In this document: piece after piece, positions 43,861 to 56,193 of the stretch
Layout: every line of letters begins with the position of its first letter
Position numbering within the stretch: the first letter of the stretch is position 1
Origin: Hyphomicrobiales bacterium
GTDB lineage: Bacteria > Pseudomonadota > Alphaproteobacteria > Rhizobiales > Xanthobacteraceae
Direction of reading: 5' to 3'
Assembly: GCA_021732215.1 (NCBI GenBank)
Contig: JAKFVL010000007.1
Location: 124,001-188,000, forward strand
DNA length: 64,000 bases
Made by a program: the position numbers and the translations under genes
The notes under the pieces: model-generated
Database searches by the model: none
Seen by the model: the letters and a program-made list of their open reading frames with translations, nothing else
What the model was told of the DNA's origin: nothing

Positions 43861-44979
43861 ATGAAGGTGACTGTCGAGCGTGCGCAGCTTCTGAAATCGC
43901 TAGGCCACGTTCATCGCGTGGTCGAACGCCGCAACACCATTCCCATTCTCGGCAACGTGCTGATCCGTGCGGACAACGCCAGGCTGTCGCTCAAGGCCAC
44001 CGACCTCGATCTTGAGGTCACGGAAACGCTGGCGGCCGAAGTCTCGGGCGGCGGCTCGACCACCGTTCCGGCCCACATGTTCTACGACATCGTGCGCAAG
44101 CTGCCCGACGGTTCGCAGATCGTGCTCGAAGGCGACGGCGACCGCTCGGTGCTTGCGATCCGCGCCGGCCGCTCGCGCTTTACGCTGCAGACCCTGCCGG
44201 AGAGCGATTTCCCCGATCTCGCCGCCGGCCAGATGACGCATTCGTTCAAGCTCGCGGCCGCCGACATGAAACGGCTGATCGACCGCACGCAGTTTGCGAT
44301 CTCAACGGAAGAAACCCGCTACTATCTCAACGGCATCTATCTGCACAATGCCGGCAGCGGCAAAACCGCAACGCTGCGCGCTGTCGCCACCGACGGCCAC
44401 CGGCTGGCGCAGATCGATCTTGCGATGCCCAAGGGCGCGACCGGCATGGCCGGCGTCATCGTGCCGCGCAAGACGGTCGGTGAGGTGCAGCGGTTGATCG
44501 AGGACAACGAGGCCGAAGTCGGCATCGAACTCTCCATCGGCAAAATTCGCTTCTCGCTCGGCAATGTGGTGCTGACCTCGAAGCTGATCGACGGAACATT
44601 CCCGGACTATGGCCGCGTCATTCCGCAGAACAATGACAAGGAACTCGTCGTCGACAAGAAGGATTTCGAAGCGGCGGTCGACCGCGTCTCGACCATTTCC
44701 AGCGAGCGCGGGCGCGCCGTGAAGCTCGCGCTGTCCGCAGGCAAGCTCGTGCTCTCGGTGACCAATCCGGATTCCGGCAGCGCCACGGAAGAACTGGAGG
44801 TCGAGTACGCCGCCGACGCGCTCGATATCGGATTCAACTCGCGCTACCTGCTCGATATCGCAGCCCAGATCGAGGGCGAGGTCGCGATCCTGAAACTCGC
44901 CGATCCCGGTTCGCCGACGCTGATCCAGGACAAAGACTCCAAGGGCGCGCTCTACGTGCTGATGCCGATGCGGGTGTAA
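43861..44979 (+). CDS. dnaN: DNA polymerase III beta sliding clamp
   Basis: 372 residues from the ATG at 43861; an earlier in-frame start at 43687 would add unconserved sequence. The three repeated clamp domains are evident, opening with MKVTVERAQLLKSLGHVHRV and RRNTIPILGNVLI, with ATDGHRLA and ending LYVLMPMRV. The ring tethers polymerase III and also ImuB-type proteins, such as the one on the island. 227 bp downstream of dnaA. Confidence 0.97.
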   Translation: MKVTVERAQLLKSLGHVHRVVERRNTIPILGNVLIRADNARLSLKATDLDLEVTETLAAEVSGGGSTTVPAHMFYDIVRKLPDGSQIVLEGDGDRSVLAIRAGRSRFTLQTLPESDFPDLAAGQMTHSFKLAAADMKRLIDRTQFAISTEETRYYLNGIYLHNAGSGKTATLRAVATDGHRLAQIDLAMPKGATGMAGVIVPRKTVGEVQRLIEDNEAEVGIELSIGKIRFSLGNVVLTSKLIDGTFPDYGRVIPQNNDKELVVDKKDFEAAVDRVSTISSERGRAVKLALSAGKLVLSVTNPDSGSATEELEVEYAADALDIGFNSRYLLDIAAQIEGEVAILKLADPGSPTLIQDKDSKGALYVLMPMRV

Positions 44980-45043
44980 GGCCTGGACTGGCTATCAGCG
45001 ATCATTGAACCCTCTTCCCTTGTCAGCTTCGCGTTGTTTCCAT

Positions 45044-45122
45044 CATGCCCGGCCTTGTGCCGGGCATCCACGTCTTTAACGTTTCACCGAGCGTGGATGG
45101 CCGGGACAAGCCCGGCCATGAC
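45044..45122. repeat. palindromic repeat, family 1, copy a
   Basis: Two hairpins back to back: CATGCCCGGC..GCCGGGCATCCACG and CGTGGATGGCCGGG..CCCGGCCATG. The second copy is at 57396-57480. This is a REP/BIME-like element of this bacterial group, placed between dnaN and recF. Confidence 0.85.
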
Positions 45123-45137
45123 AGCTAAAAAACATCC

Positions 45138-46277
45138 ATGACCGTCTCCCGCATCCAGCGCCTTTCGCTCACGCACTTTCGCAACTACCGCGCGGCGAGC
45201 GTGCGCACGGCCTCTGACATCGTAGTGCTCGCCGGGCCGAACGGCGCGGGCAAGACCAACTGTCTCGAAGCGATCTCGTTTCTGACGCCGGGACGCGGCT
45301 TGCGGCGCGCCACGCTGGACGACGTTGCCGACAAAGAAGGCGACGGTTCGTGGGCGGTGTCGGCGGAGGTCGAAGGTGCGCTCGGCCTCGCCACGCTCGG
45401 CACCGGCATCGATCTTCCGGCGGCCGACGCCGCATCAACCGCGCGCCGCTGCCGCATCGACCGCGAACCCGTCACGTCCGCAGCGGCGTTTGGCGATCAT
45501 CTGCGCATGGTGTGGCTGACGCCGGCAATGGACGGACTGTTCATGGGCGCGGCATCCGAGCGGCGGCGATTCTTCGATCGTCTGGTGCTCGCGATCGATA
45601 GCGATCACTCGAGCCGCGTCTCGGCGCTGGAGCGTTCGCTGCGCTCGCGCAATCGCCTCCTGGAAGATCGCAATTTCGATACGCACTGGTGCGAGGCCAT
45701 CGAGCGCGAGACTGCGGAGCTTGCTGTTGCGGTCGCAGCGATGCGCGGCGAAACCGTCAAGCGATTGTCGGCGGCGCTTGCCGCCCGCGAAGCCACATCG
45801 CCGTTTCCGACCGCACGCATTGCGCTCGAGGGCTGGATGGAAAATGCGCTGATGAGCGAGCCCGCCACCGCCGTCGAGGATCGCTACCGGCGGATCCTGC
45901 GCGAGGGCCGCGCCCGCGATGCGGCTGCCGGCCGCACGCTTGACGGCCCTCACCTCACGGATTTGGAAGTGATCTACGCGCCAAAGAATTCGCCGGCGAA
46001 AGATGCCTCAACCGGGGAGCAAAAGGCGCTGCTGATCGGTCTGGTCATCGCCCACGCCGGTCTGGTCGCGGAGATGACCGGCATCACGCCGCTGCTGTTG
46101 CTGGACGAAGTCGTGGCGCATCTTGACCCCAACCGCCGCGCCGCGCTGTTCGACGCGCTTGCGCAACTCGGCGCGCAGGTCTGGATCACAGGCGCGGACC
46201 CGCTCGCGTTCAGCGACATCGCTGCGCGCGCGGATATATTTCATGTCGAAGCAGGGCATATCGAACGGCGGACCTGA
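45138..46277 (+). CDS. recF: DNA replication and repair protein RecF
   Basis: 379 residues. SMC-like ATPase with Walker A LAGPNGAGKTNCLEAI near 33-48, the ABC signature region STGEQKALLIGL near 294-305 and Walker B TPLLLLDEVVAHLD. It loads RecA at single-strand gaps with RecO and RecR. The start codon follows a palindromic repeat, so it probably has its own promoter or is read through from dnaN. Confidence 0.96.
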   Translation: MTVSRIQRLSLTHFRNYRAASVRTASDIVVLAGPNGAGKTNCLEAISFLTPGRGLRRATLDDVADKEGDGSWAVSAEVEGALGLATLGTGIDLPAADAASTARRCRIDREPVTSAAAFGDHLRMVWLTPAMDGLFMGAASERRRFFDRLVLAIDSDHSSRVSALERSLRSRNRLLEDRNFDTHWCEAIERETAELAVAVAAMRGETVKRLSAALAAREATSPFPTARIALEGWMENALMSEPATAVEDRYRRILREGRARDAAAGRTLDGPHLTDLEVIYAPKNSPAKDASTGEQKALLIGLVIAHAGLVAEMTGITPLLLLDEVVAHLDPNRRAALFDALAQLGAQVWITGADPLAFSDIAARADIFHVEAGHIERRT

Positions 46278-46308
46278 TCGGTCGCACCGCGTCTCAAACC
46301 GGACGGGA

Positions 46309-46515
46309 TCAACCCAGACGGCTGAGCTGTTCCTCGGTGACCACGCGCTCGATGTTCTCGGTCTTGCTGCGGATGCGATAGCGCGGACGCCCGTCGGCTT
46401 CGATCGGCAGGCACGAGACGATCGTGTAGACGCTGCGTTGCTTGACGACGGCGCGGCCCTGCGGTCCCTGAAGCTGGTGATGGACGTCATCGTTGATCGC
46501 GTAATTGTGGGCCAT
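46309..46515 (-). CDS. conserved hypothetical small protein
   Basis: 68 residues from the ATG at 46515 with GGAG 9 bases upstream; an in-frame codon at 46626 is a weaker start. The product (MAHNYAINDDVHHQLQGPQG, then RSVYTIVSCLPIEADGRPRY) is basic with an SH3-like strand pattern (YRIRSKTENIERVVTEEQL). I recall similar short proteins in relatives but know no function. Between recF and gyrB on the opposite strand. The 46516-46972 gap shows nothing beyond space for the gyrB promoter. Confidence 0.7.
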   Translation of the reverse strand: MAHNYAINDDVHHQLQGPQGRAVVKQRSVYTIVSCLPIEADGRPRYRIRSKTENIERVVTEEQLSRLG

Positions 46516-46945
46516 CTGCTCGCTCTCCACCGCGGTTCGGTCCGGCGCCGCCGGATTTTCCCGTCGCTTATCTAATTGTTTGAACACGACCTTTCCCGAA
46601 CCGCGGTCCCCGCTTTCCGGGATCATGCTCCAGACAGCTTTTAGTCATCGCGGAGCCCCAAAGCAACAAATCCCGCTCATCGAGCGGTCCGGCAGGTTAA
46701 CGGCGGCGGGCCGGAAAACGGCATCTCACAGCACCTGTCAGACACCCGAACTCATCCCGGAACCCGCCATTACGGGTCGCCGTTCCGACGGCTTTTGCGG
46801 GGTGCCAAAAAGCGGCTTTGGCGCTCTTGAAAAACGGCCGGAAATCGCCATGTTTTCAAAAGCATATGCAGGCTGACTTTACCCTGTACGCCATGCCCGA
46901 TTCATGGCACAAATCAACGATTCTGCGTGTGCGTTTTCCCGCTGA

Positions 46946-49414
<2,469 letters not shown>

Positions 49415-49566
49415 GCCACCGGCCGCTCGACCAGGTCGGCTGCCTTCGTCGCAGACCTGTCATGTTCCAAAGTCGAAGGCGATGCGCTTTTCGCCGCCTG
49501 TGATCTTGCCGCATTCTGCGCTAGCATCTCCATGCCGGCATCAAGAGCGCCGGCGAGGGATGCCGA

Positions 49567-50964
49567 ATGAACCGCCCCGTCACCGAGCGCGCATCGTCGT
49601 TTTTCAGCGGCCTGCTCGATACCCTGACCGAACGCGGCCGCAGCCTCTTGCAGTGGCGCGGGGCGGCAGCGGCGCTGACGCAGGCGCAGCTCATCGAACT
49701 TGGTGAGGCATTGCTGTCACGCCGCGGCGAAGCCACCGGCGTCGCGCTGGCGCAGGCGCTGCTGGACGCCTACGCCGCCGCACCGCGCAGCGACCGCATG
49801 GCTTTCCTCGACGCCATGGCCGAGCAGTTCGGCCCCGACGAAGCAGAGCTGACCCGGGCCATCGAGATCGTCCGCAACGGCGACTTGAGTTCAGAGGCCG
49901 TCAACCGCCTGCACAAGGCGGCAGAACCGCGGCGGCAGGAATTGATCCGCCGCCTCAACCTCGCACCCGGCGGCACCGCCGCATTGGTGAAAATGCGAGA
50001 GGAACTGCTCGCGGCGCTCCGCGAACGGCCGCAGCTCGCGCACGTCGACAGCGATTTCAGTCATCTGTTCGGTTCCTGGTTCAACAGGGGTTTTCTCGTG
50101 CTCAGGCGCATCGACTGGACCACTCCGGCCAACATTCTCGAGAAGATCATCCGCTACGAGGCCGTGCACGCCTTCGAGAACTGGGACGATCTGCGCAACC
50201 GCCTCGCGCCGCCAGATCGCCGCTGCTACGGCTTCTTTCATCCACAGCTTGTCGACGAGCCGCTGATCTTCGTCGAAGTGGCGCTGACCCGAGAGATTCC
50301 GCCGGCGATCGCGCCCCTGCTCGACCTTGAGCGGAAGGCAATCGGCGCGAACGAAGCCAATACTGCTGTGTTCTATTCGATTTCCAACACCCAGCGCGGG
50401 CTCGGAGGCATTTCGTTCGGCAACTTCCTGATCAAGCAGGTGGTCGAGGATATCAAGCGCGAGCTGCCGAACCTGACGACCTTCGTCACCCTGTCGCCAG
50501 TGCCCGGTTTCGCAGACTGGCTGGGCAAGGAGCGCGCCAACGCCAGCTCAACTGTGCTGGAGTCCGATCAGCGCGAGGCGCTGAACAATCTCGACATCCC
50601 GGACTGGGCCAGCGACCAGGTGCTCTGCGCGCGGATCGAGCCGGCGCTACTGTCCGCCGCCGCGGCCTATTTCCTGACCGCGCGCACGTCGCGCGGCGGA
50701 CTGATTGATCCGGTGGCGCGTTTCCATTTGGGCAACGGCGCGCGGCTGGAACGGCTGAACGTCCTCGGCGATCGCTCCGAGAAGGGCATACAGCAATCGC
50801 ACGGCCTGATGGTGAACTACCTCTATGCGCTCAACGAGATCGAGAGCAATCACGAGGCCTATGCCGAAAAGCGACAGGTTGCAGCATCGTCCGCCGTGCG
50901 CAAGCTGCTCTCGGCGCGGCCTGTTCAAGGAGATAGCGCGCCACTCGCGCCGGCTTCGTCCTGA
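49567..50964 (+). CDS. malonyl-CoA decarboxylase
   Basis: 465 residues. An N-terminal helical domain is followed by the catalytic domain with YEAVHAFENWDDLRNRL, DRRCYGFFHPQLVDEPLIFV and VFYSISNTQRGLGGISFGNF, the family's signatures; the last supplies the acetyl-CoA-like binding loop. Catalyses malonyl-CoA to acetyl-CoA plus CO2. In related bacteria it is usually with matB/matC, which are not near here. Convergent with the next gene, 12 bp apart. Confidence 0.93.
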   Translation: MNRPVTERASSFFSGLLDTLTERGRSLLQWRGAAAALTQAQLIELGEALLSRRGEATGVALAQALLDAYAAAPRSDRMAFLDAMAEQFGPDEAELTRAIEIVRNGDLSSEAVNRLHKAAEPRRQELIRRLNLAPGGTAALVKMREELLAALRERPQLAHVDSDFSHLFGSWFNRGFLVLRRIDWTTPANILEKIIRYEAVHAFENWDDLRNRLAPPDRRCYGFFHPQLVDEPLIFVEVALTREIPPAIAPLLDLERKAIGANEANTAVFYSISNTQRGLGGISFGNFLIKQVVEDIKRELPNLTTFVTLSPVPGFADWLGKERANASSTVLESDQREALNNLDIPDWASDQVLCARIEPALLSAAAAYFLTARTSRGGLIDPVARFHLGNGARLERLNVLGDRSEKGIQQSHGLMVNYLYALNEIESNHEAYAEKRQVAASSAVRKLLSARPVQGDSAPLAPASS

Positions 50965-50976
50965 GACAGGCTTCCG

Positions 50977-51957
50977 TTACTTGCCGGCGCCTACCAGCTT
51001 CCTGAATTTCGCGATTTCCTGCGGCACGAATTGCGCCAGATAATCTGGAGCCATCTCGCTGTCCTCGGCCGGATATGAACCGAGGTCGTCGAGCCGTTTC
51101 TGGTAGTCCTTGTTGGCGACCGCCTTGCGCATCGCATCGTTGAGCTTGGCTATGATGGGCGCCGGCGTATCTTTCGGCGCAAACAGCGCATACCATCCGC
51201 TGATCTCGAACTGCGGAAGCCCCGCCTCGCTTGCGGTCGGAACGTCGGGCAGTTGCGTGAGCCGCGTCTTCGATGCCAGCGCGATGCCCTTGACCAGTCC
51301 GCCCAGGATCGAGGGAGCCGCCGACGCCGAGGAATCGCAAAGCCCGTCGATCTGACCGCCGATCAGATCCTTTAGCGCCGGGCCGCCGCCGCGATACCCG
51401 ACCAGCGTGACATCGATGTCGGCAGCCTGGATGAAGGTCTTGCAGAACAGATAATTCTGAGAGCCGACGCCGGAATGACCGATGTTGAGCTTGCCGGGAT
51501 TCTGCTTCGCGTAGGCGATGAACTCGGCGAGAGTTTTCGCCGGAAAATCCTTCTTGATGGCGACCACCGCCGAGCTCTTGGTGAACATGCCGATCGGCGC
51601 GAAATCGTTCGGCGTGAACTTCACCTCCGGCGTGAAAATGTACATCGCGGTGTTGGTGCCGCTGTTGCCCTGCACGATGGTGTAGCCGTCGGGCGGAGAT
51701 TGCACGACCCGCGCCAGCGCCAGCGCGCCGCCGGCGCCACCGATGTTTTCAATGATGATGCGCTGGCCGAGAATCTGGCCCATCAGTTCGGCGATCAGCC
51801 GGGCGTTGACGTCCGAACTGCCACCAGCCGCGAACGGCACGATCAGCGTAATCGGACGCACCGGATAATCTTGCGCGACAGCGGGACATGCCAGCGCCGA
51901 AAGCACCACCGCAGCGATCCAGCCGCGCAGCGCCAGACCAAATCCAGTGCCGCTCAT
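50977..51957 (-). CDS. tripartite tricarboxylate transporter substrate-binding protein (TctC/Bug)
   Basis: 326 residues with signal peptide (LRGWIAAVVLSALACPAVAQ) and Bug-fold motifs PVRPITLIVPFAAGGSSDVN, IIENIGGAGG and ALASKTRLTQLPDVPTASEA. Second orphan receptor of this type in the window, only modestly similar to the one at 37767. It sits beside malonyl-CoA decarboxylase and MmgE/PrpD genes, so a dicarboxylate ligand is plausible but not shown. Confidence 0.92.
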   Translation of the reverse strand: MSGTGFGLALRGWIAAVVLSALACPAVAQDYPVRPITLIVPFAAGGSSDVNARLIAELMGQILGQRIIIENIGGAGGALALARVVQSPPDGYTIVQGNSGTNTAMYIFTPEVKFTPNDFAPIGMFTKSSAVVAIKKDFPAKTLAEFIAYAKQNPGKLNIGHSGVGSQNYLFCKTFIQAADIDVTLVGYRGGGPALKDLIGGQIDGLCDSSASAAPSILGGLVKGIALASKTRLTQLPDVPTASEAGLPQFEISGWYALFAPKDTPAPIIAKLNDAMRKAVANKDYQKRLDDLGSYPAEDSEMAPDYLAQFVPQEIAKFRKLVGAGK

Positions 51958-52190
51958 GCGCTTCTCCCCCGTGATTTCAATCGTACTCTACAGAGGAACG
52001 ACTTTGGCGCGCAAAGAAAATGCCCACTTTCCTGTGACCGGCTTTATCACTCTGTCAGTTGAACTTTGTCGTTCCGTCTTGCCATGGTTATCTTGCACTG
52101 CCGAAGAATGGTAACCGACTACGATGGCGTTGACGGCAGACCGATGCAACTCTATCGAATTATACCAACGGACAAGACGGACGAGGTGCC

Positions 52191-53567
52191 ATGATGGCCA
52201 ATGAAACCGCAACGCTTGCTGCCTATGTCGCAAATCTCGGCTACGACGACATCCCGGCCGAAGTTCTGGAGCGCGCAAAGGTCCTGACGCTCGACTTTCT
52301 CGGCAGCGCCATACGCGCCCGAAGCGAAGCGGATTCGACGCCGTCCATTCTCGCCATGCTCTCCGCCCTCGGTCTGGATGCCAAGGGCGATGCCACCGTT
52401 TTCGGCGACAGCAAGACCTACACGCCCGCGGTTGCGGCGCTGCTGAACGGCGCACTCGGCCATTCGCTCGATTTCGACGACACCCACGCGGACTCCTCGC
52501 TGCATCCGAGCGCGCCCGTGGTGCCGGCTGCCTTCGCCGTCGGCGAAATGGTCGGCGCGTCGGGCCGTGAAGTGCTCACGGCCATCGTCGCCGGTTATGA
52601 AGTCTGTTGCCGGGTCGGCAACGCACTCGATCCAACTTCGCATTACGCGCGCGGCTTTCATCCGACCGCCACTGCCGGCACGTTCGGCGCAGCAGCAGCC
52701 GCCGCCAAGCTCTACAAGCTGTCGGCAGATCAGGTCGTCAGTGCTTTCGGCGTCTCGGGCAGTCAGGCCGCGGGCTCGTTGCAGTTCCTGCTGAACGGCG
52801 CATGGAACAAGCGCTTTCAGGTCGGGGCCGCGGCAATGAACGGCGTCGTTGCCGCGACGCTGGCAAAAAACAGCTTCATCGGCTCAAGCGATGCGATCGA
52901 AGGCAAGCATGGCCTGCTCGCCGGTTACAGTGACAACGCCCATCCCGAGAAAGCCGTCGCCGGTCTCGGCCGCATCTATGAAACGTTGAACGTCGGCATC
53001 AAGCCTTATCCGAGCTGCCGTTATACGCATGCCGCTATCGACGCACTGATCGCCATGCGCCGCGATCACAACCTGACACCGGAGACGATCCAGCGCGTCG
53101 AGATCGGCCTGCATCGCAACGGCATCATCCTGACCGGCGACGCGGCGACCAAGCGGCATCCGCAGAACGTGGTCGGCGGCCAGTTCTCGATGTTTTTCAC
53201 CGGCGCGGTGGCGCTCGATCAAGGTTCGTTCGGCTGGGACGACTACAAGCGGCTCGGCGATCCGGCGCTGAATGCGCTCGCCGACAAGATCGAGGTGGTG
53301 CAAGACGACAGGATCGAGATCGGCCGCAGCCATCCGTTCGGCGCGCGCGTCACGGTCACCAGCAATGACGGCACCCACGAGCGGCTGCACGACGATCCGT
53401 CGGGCGAGCCGGCGTCGTTTCCGCCGCCGGCAGCGATGCAGCAGAAATTCCTGCAGCTCGCAAAGCCGGTGCTCGGCCATCGCGCCGCGAGCTTCGCCGA
53501 CGCGATCTTGTCGATCGACAAGCTCGATCAGGTGAAGCTCGCCGCCGGATTGGGAAGACCAACTTAA
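52191..53567 (+). CDS. MmgE/PrpD family protein
   Basis: 458 residues; ATG ATG at 52191 and 52194, with GAGGTG just upstream. Family features: LTLDFLGSAIRARSEADS near the start, the HSLDFDDTHADSSLHPSAP segment, and FHPTATAGTFGAAAAAAKLY. Members include 2-methylcitrate dehydratase and cis-aconitate decarboxylase (IrgI type); the exact substrate is uncertain. It diverges from the TctC gene, sharing a 233-bp promoter region with it. Confidence 0.92.
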   Translation: MMANETATLAAYVANLGYDDIPAEVLERAKVLTLDFLGSAIRARSEADSTPSILAMLSALGLDAKGDATVFGDSKTYTPAVAALLNGALGHSLDFDDTHADSSLHPSAPVVPAAFAVGEMVGASGREVLTAIVAGYEVCCRVGNALDPTSHYARGFHPTATAGTFGAAAAAAKLYKLSADQVVSAFGVSGSQAAGSLQFLLNGAWNKRFQVGAAAMNGVVAATLAKNSFIGSSDAIEGKHGLLAGYSDNAHPEKAVAGLGRIYETLNVGIKPYPSCRYTHAAIDALIAMRRDHNLTPETIQRVEIGLHRNGIILTGDAATKRHPQNVVGGQFSMFFTGAVALDQGSFGWDDYKRLGDPALNALADKIEVVQDDRIEIGRSHPFGARVTVTSNDGTHERLHDDPSGEPASFPPPAAMQQKFLQLAKPVLGHRAASFADAILSIDKLDQVKLAAGLGRPT

Positions 53568-53568
53568 T

Positions 53569-53653
53569 GTCGTCCTCGCGAACGCGAGGACCCATACGCC
53601 GTGTACTCTCTTGGGCCGAGGAGGCTATGGGTCCCTGCTTTCGCAGGGACGAC
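53569..53653. repeat. palindromic repeat, family 3, copy a
   Basis: Starts GTCGTCC and ends GGGACGAC, with inner words CGCGAACGCGAGGACCCAT and ATGGGTCCCTGC. Begins one base after the MmgE/PrpD stop. Same element at 62757-62891 with a longer centre. Confidence 0.85.
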
Positions 53654-53661
53654 GGCTTAAT

Positions 53662-54441
53662 TCAGAACGCCGTATAGCCACCATCGATCACGAAGCAGTC
53701 GGTGGTGTGATACGACGAGGCCTGGCTCATCAGATAGACGGCAATTCCGCCGAAATCCGAAGGCTCGCCGAACCGCCGCACCGGAATGCGCGGCATCACG
53801 TTATCGACGAATTTCTCGTTGGCCATGATGCCGGCTGTCATGTCGCTCTTGATCCATCCCGGCAGAATTGCGTTCGCGGTGACGCCGTTGCGCGCCAGCT
53901 CGACGCCGAGCGCACGCACCAGCGCGTTGATCGCAGCTTTCGTCGCCGCATAATGCTCGTTGCGCGCCGTGCCATAGAGCGACGCCAGGCTCGACGTTGC
54001 CACCAACCGGCCGAACCGATCTCCCGCTGCCGCGCGTTCGGTCATGTGCCGCGCTGCGGCCTGAAACGCATGAAAGACGCCGTCCAGATTGGTCGCAAAC
54101 ATCGCGCGCCATTGCTCTTCGGTGCGCTCGATAAACGAATGACGCCCGCCGCCGCCGATCCCCGCATTGGCGAAGCAGCCGTCGACCCGCCCGAATTTTT
54201 CCAGCGTCTTCGCCATCGCCGCTTTTACCGACGCTGAATCGCTGACATCGCAGATCACGCTGTCGGCCTTGCCGCCGGCGCTGGTGATGCCCGCGACAGC
54301 CGCCTTGTTCTTGTCGGCGTTGCGTCCCCACAACGACACCGCGCAGCCTTGCGCCGCCAGCGCCTGCGCAATTCCCAATCCGATTCCGCCATTGCCCCCG
54401 GTGATCACGGCAACACGGCCGTTCAGATCGAAAATGCTCAT
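53662..54441 (-). CDS. SDR family oxidoreductase
   Basis: 259 residues. Classical short-chain dehydrogenase: nucleotide-binding VITGGNGGIGLGIAQ (TGxxxGxG), NAG at FANAGIGGGG, Ser in ATSSLAS and Tyr-x-x-x-Lys in YAATKAAI. NAD(P)H-dependent alcohol/ketone chemistry; substrate unknown. Next to an enoyl-CoA hydratase in the opposite direction, so a role in acyl-CoA catabolism is possible. Confidence 0.93.
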   Translation of the reverse strand: MSIFDLNGRVAVITGGNGGIGLGIAQALAAQGCAVSLWGRNADKNKAAVAGITSAGGKADSVICDVSDSASVKAAMAKTLEKFGRVDGCFANAGIGGGGRHSFIERTEEQWRAMFATNLDGVFHAFQAAARHMTERAAAGDRFGRLVATSSLASLYGTARNEHYAATKAAINALVRALGVELARNGVTANAILPGWIKSDMTAGIMANEKFVDNVMPRIPVRRFGEPSDFGGIAVYLMSQASSYHTTDCFVIDGGYTAF

Positions 54442-54638
54442 CGTGCCCTCGCTGTTTCTTATGACGTTCGTCCTTTATCAGCTTTTACCGCTTGCCATTT
54501 CGGGCTGGCTGCTAATCATGCCCACCCGAACGGCGACGGCGAACTTTCAAATACGCCGTTTGAAAACGCAACCCGCGCTCAATTCCGCCAAGCGGTACTG
54601 ACACCCGGACGGCGCATCAGACCCGGAAAGAGGAAACC

Positions 54639-55430
54639 ATGCAGTTCAAACACGTCACGCTGGAAATCGCCGATTTCGTCGCGGTGCTGAAGCTCGATCA
54701 CCAGGAGGTCATGAATGCAGTCTCGATGGATATGCTGGGCGGCCTCGCCGAGGCGCTCGACGCCATCGACGACCGGCGAGATGAGGTCCGCTGCGTCGTG
54801 CTGACCGGCGCGGGCCGCGCCTTCTGCACCGGCGCGAACCTTCAGGGCCGCAACCAGTCCACTTCCAAACGCAGCAATGCCGGTGCTGCGCTGGAAACCG
54901 GCTTTCATCCGTTTCTGCGCCGCCTGCGCAACCTGCATTGCCCGCTGGTCACCGCTGTCAACGGGCCCGCGGCAGGTGCTGGCATGAGTTTCGCGCTGAT
55001 GGGCGACATGATTCTGTGCGCGCGCTCGTCCTATTTCCTGCAGGCGTTTCGCCGCATCGGTCTGGTGCCGGATTGCGGATCGACCTGGCTGCTGCCGCGC
55101 ATGATCGGCAAGGCCCGCGCCATAGAACTGTCGCTGATGGGTGAGCGGCTGCCTGCCGAGACCGCGCTGGCGTGGGGTCTGGTCAACCGTGTCCATGACG
55201 ATGCAACGCTGATGGACGAGGCGATGAAGCTCGCGACCGAGCTTGCCAACGGACCAACGGTCGCGCTGACGCAGATCAGAAAACTTTACTGGGAAAGCCC
55301 GGACAATACCTTCGAAGAGCAGCTCAACATGGAATTCCAGTGCCAGCGGATTGCCGGCTCGGCGGAAGATTTCAAGGAAGGCGTCGGCGCATTTCTCGAA
55401 AAGCGCCCGGCCAAATTCAAGGGCCGCTGA
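54639..55430 (+). CDS. enoyl-CoA hydratase/isomerase family protein
   Basis: 263 residues. Crotonase fold with the oxyanion-hole strands VVLTGAGRAFCTGANLQ and VTAVNGPAAGAGMSFALMGD, and a catalytic-region RIGLVPDCGSTWLLPR. The second Glu typical of hydratases appears as Asp/Ser around DCGS, so isomerase or another crotonase activity is possible. GAAAG and AGGAAA precede the ATG at 54639. Confidence 0.92.
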   Translation: MQFKHVTLEIADFVAVLKLDHQEVMNAVSMDMLGGLAEALDAIDDRRDEVRCVVLTGAGRAFCTGANLQGRNQSTSKRSNAGAALETGFHPFLRRLRNLHCPLVTAVNGPAAGAGMSFALMGDMILCARSSYFLQAFRRIGLVPDCGSTWLLPRMIGKARAIELSLMGERLPAETALAWGLVNRVHDDATLMDEAMKLATELANGPTVALTQIRKLYWESPDNTFEEQLNMEFQCQRIAGSAEDFKEGVGAFLEKRPAKFKGR

Positions 55431-55455
55431 CGGCCAGCGCTGAGTTAGATCAGCT

Positions 55456-55529
55456 GTCATTGCGAGGAGCACAGCGACGAAGCAATCCATTATTTTGGAG
55501 CTGGATTGCTTCGCTTCGCTCGCAATGAC
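55456..55529. repeat. palindromic repeat, family 2, copy a
   Basis: Runs from GTCATTGCGAGGAGC to GCTCGCAATGAC, with GAAGCAATCC and GGATTGCTTC inside, so it folds into one long hairpin. Same element at 61935-62011. Confidence 0.88.
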
Positions 55530-55591
55530 GAAGTTTGACAAATTCAAAAAGCCGCGCTGTCAGCGCGGCCTTTATAAGCATAGACGTCAGA

Positions 55592-55915
55592 TCAGGCCGC
55601 GCCGCTCATGTACGTCTCGCGGCGGCCCAGCATGCGCTCCGCGGCGGTCTTGGCATCGGCCTTGGTCAGCGACGCGCAGGTGCGATACTCAAGCTGCGGC
55701 AATTCTTCGCGCCGGGAGAACCATGATGCGAACTTGCCGGGCTTCGACGGCAATTGCGACAGCGCCACCGCGACGCTATCGACTGCGCCGAACGCGAACA
55801 ACGCACCCGACGAGGCATGACGCACCTCGAAAATTCCCGGCCCGATCGGTGCTTCGATATTCTCGCCGCGCGCAACATTCGGATAGCGCTTCCACTCACC
55901 CCAACCGGAAATCAT
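55592..55915 (-). CDS. conserved hypothetical protein
   Basis: 107 residues from the ATG at 55915 with GAAGGA 6 bases upstream; a TTG at 55936 is possible. The sequence opens MISGWGEWKRYPNVARGENI, then PIGPGIFEVRHASSGALFAFG, a beta-rich start that looks like a GIY-YIG or nuclease-like strand but lacks the catalytic residues I would need. The C-terminal part (ASLTKADAKTAAERMLGRRE) is helical. I do not recognise the family. An adjacent 250-bp gap carries the hairpin at 56043. Confidence 0.65.
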   Translation of the reverse strand: MISGWGEWKRYPNVARGENIEAPIGPGIFEVRHASSGALFAFGAVDSVAVALSQLPSKPGKFASWFSRREELPQLEYRTCASLTKADAKTAAERMLGRRETYMSGAA

Positions 55916-56042
55916 CTCACGTCCTTCGATGTTCAATCATGCGAGACTAAAGAGACACCGCCGAATCGTGGCCAAATTCCGTGCCGGTTGCATCTCACTT
56001 TGCAAATTCTTTGTGGATATGGCTGCTAGCGGCATCTTTTGC

Positions 56043-56066
56043 AAGCTGATCGGCCCGGATCAGCTT
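56043..56066. promoter_or_regulatory. perfect inverted repeat before the serine hydrolase gene
   Basis: AAGCTGATC-GGCCCG-GATCAGCTT, nine perfectly paired bases on each side, about 130 bases before the ATG at 56194. It could be an operator or an mRNA hairpin; no U-tract follows. Confidence 0.45.
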
Positions 56067-56193
56067 GGGGGCAGTCAGCGCCCAATGTACCGCAAAATCG
56101 TTGCAAGACAGGCATTTCCTGCGCAACACTTAACAAAATCGAATATCTGCCACGACAATTATACGTGAACTGAAAGAACCGGGAACCGATCCG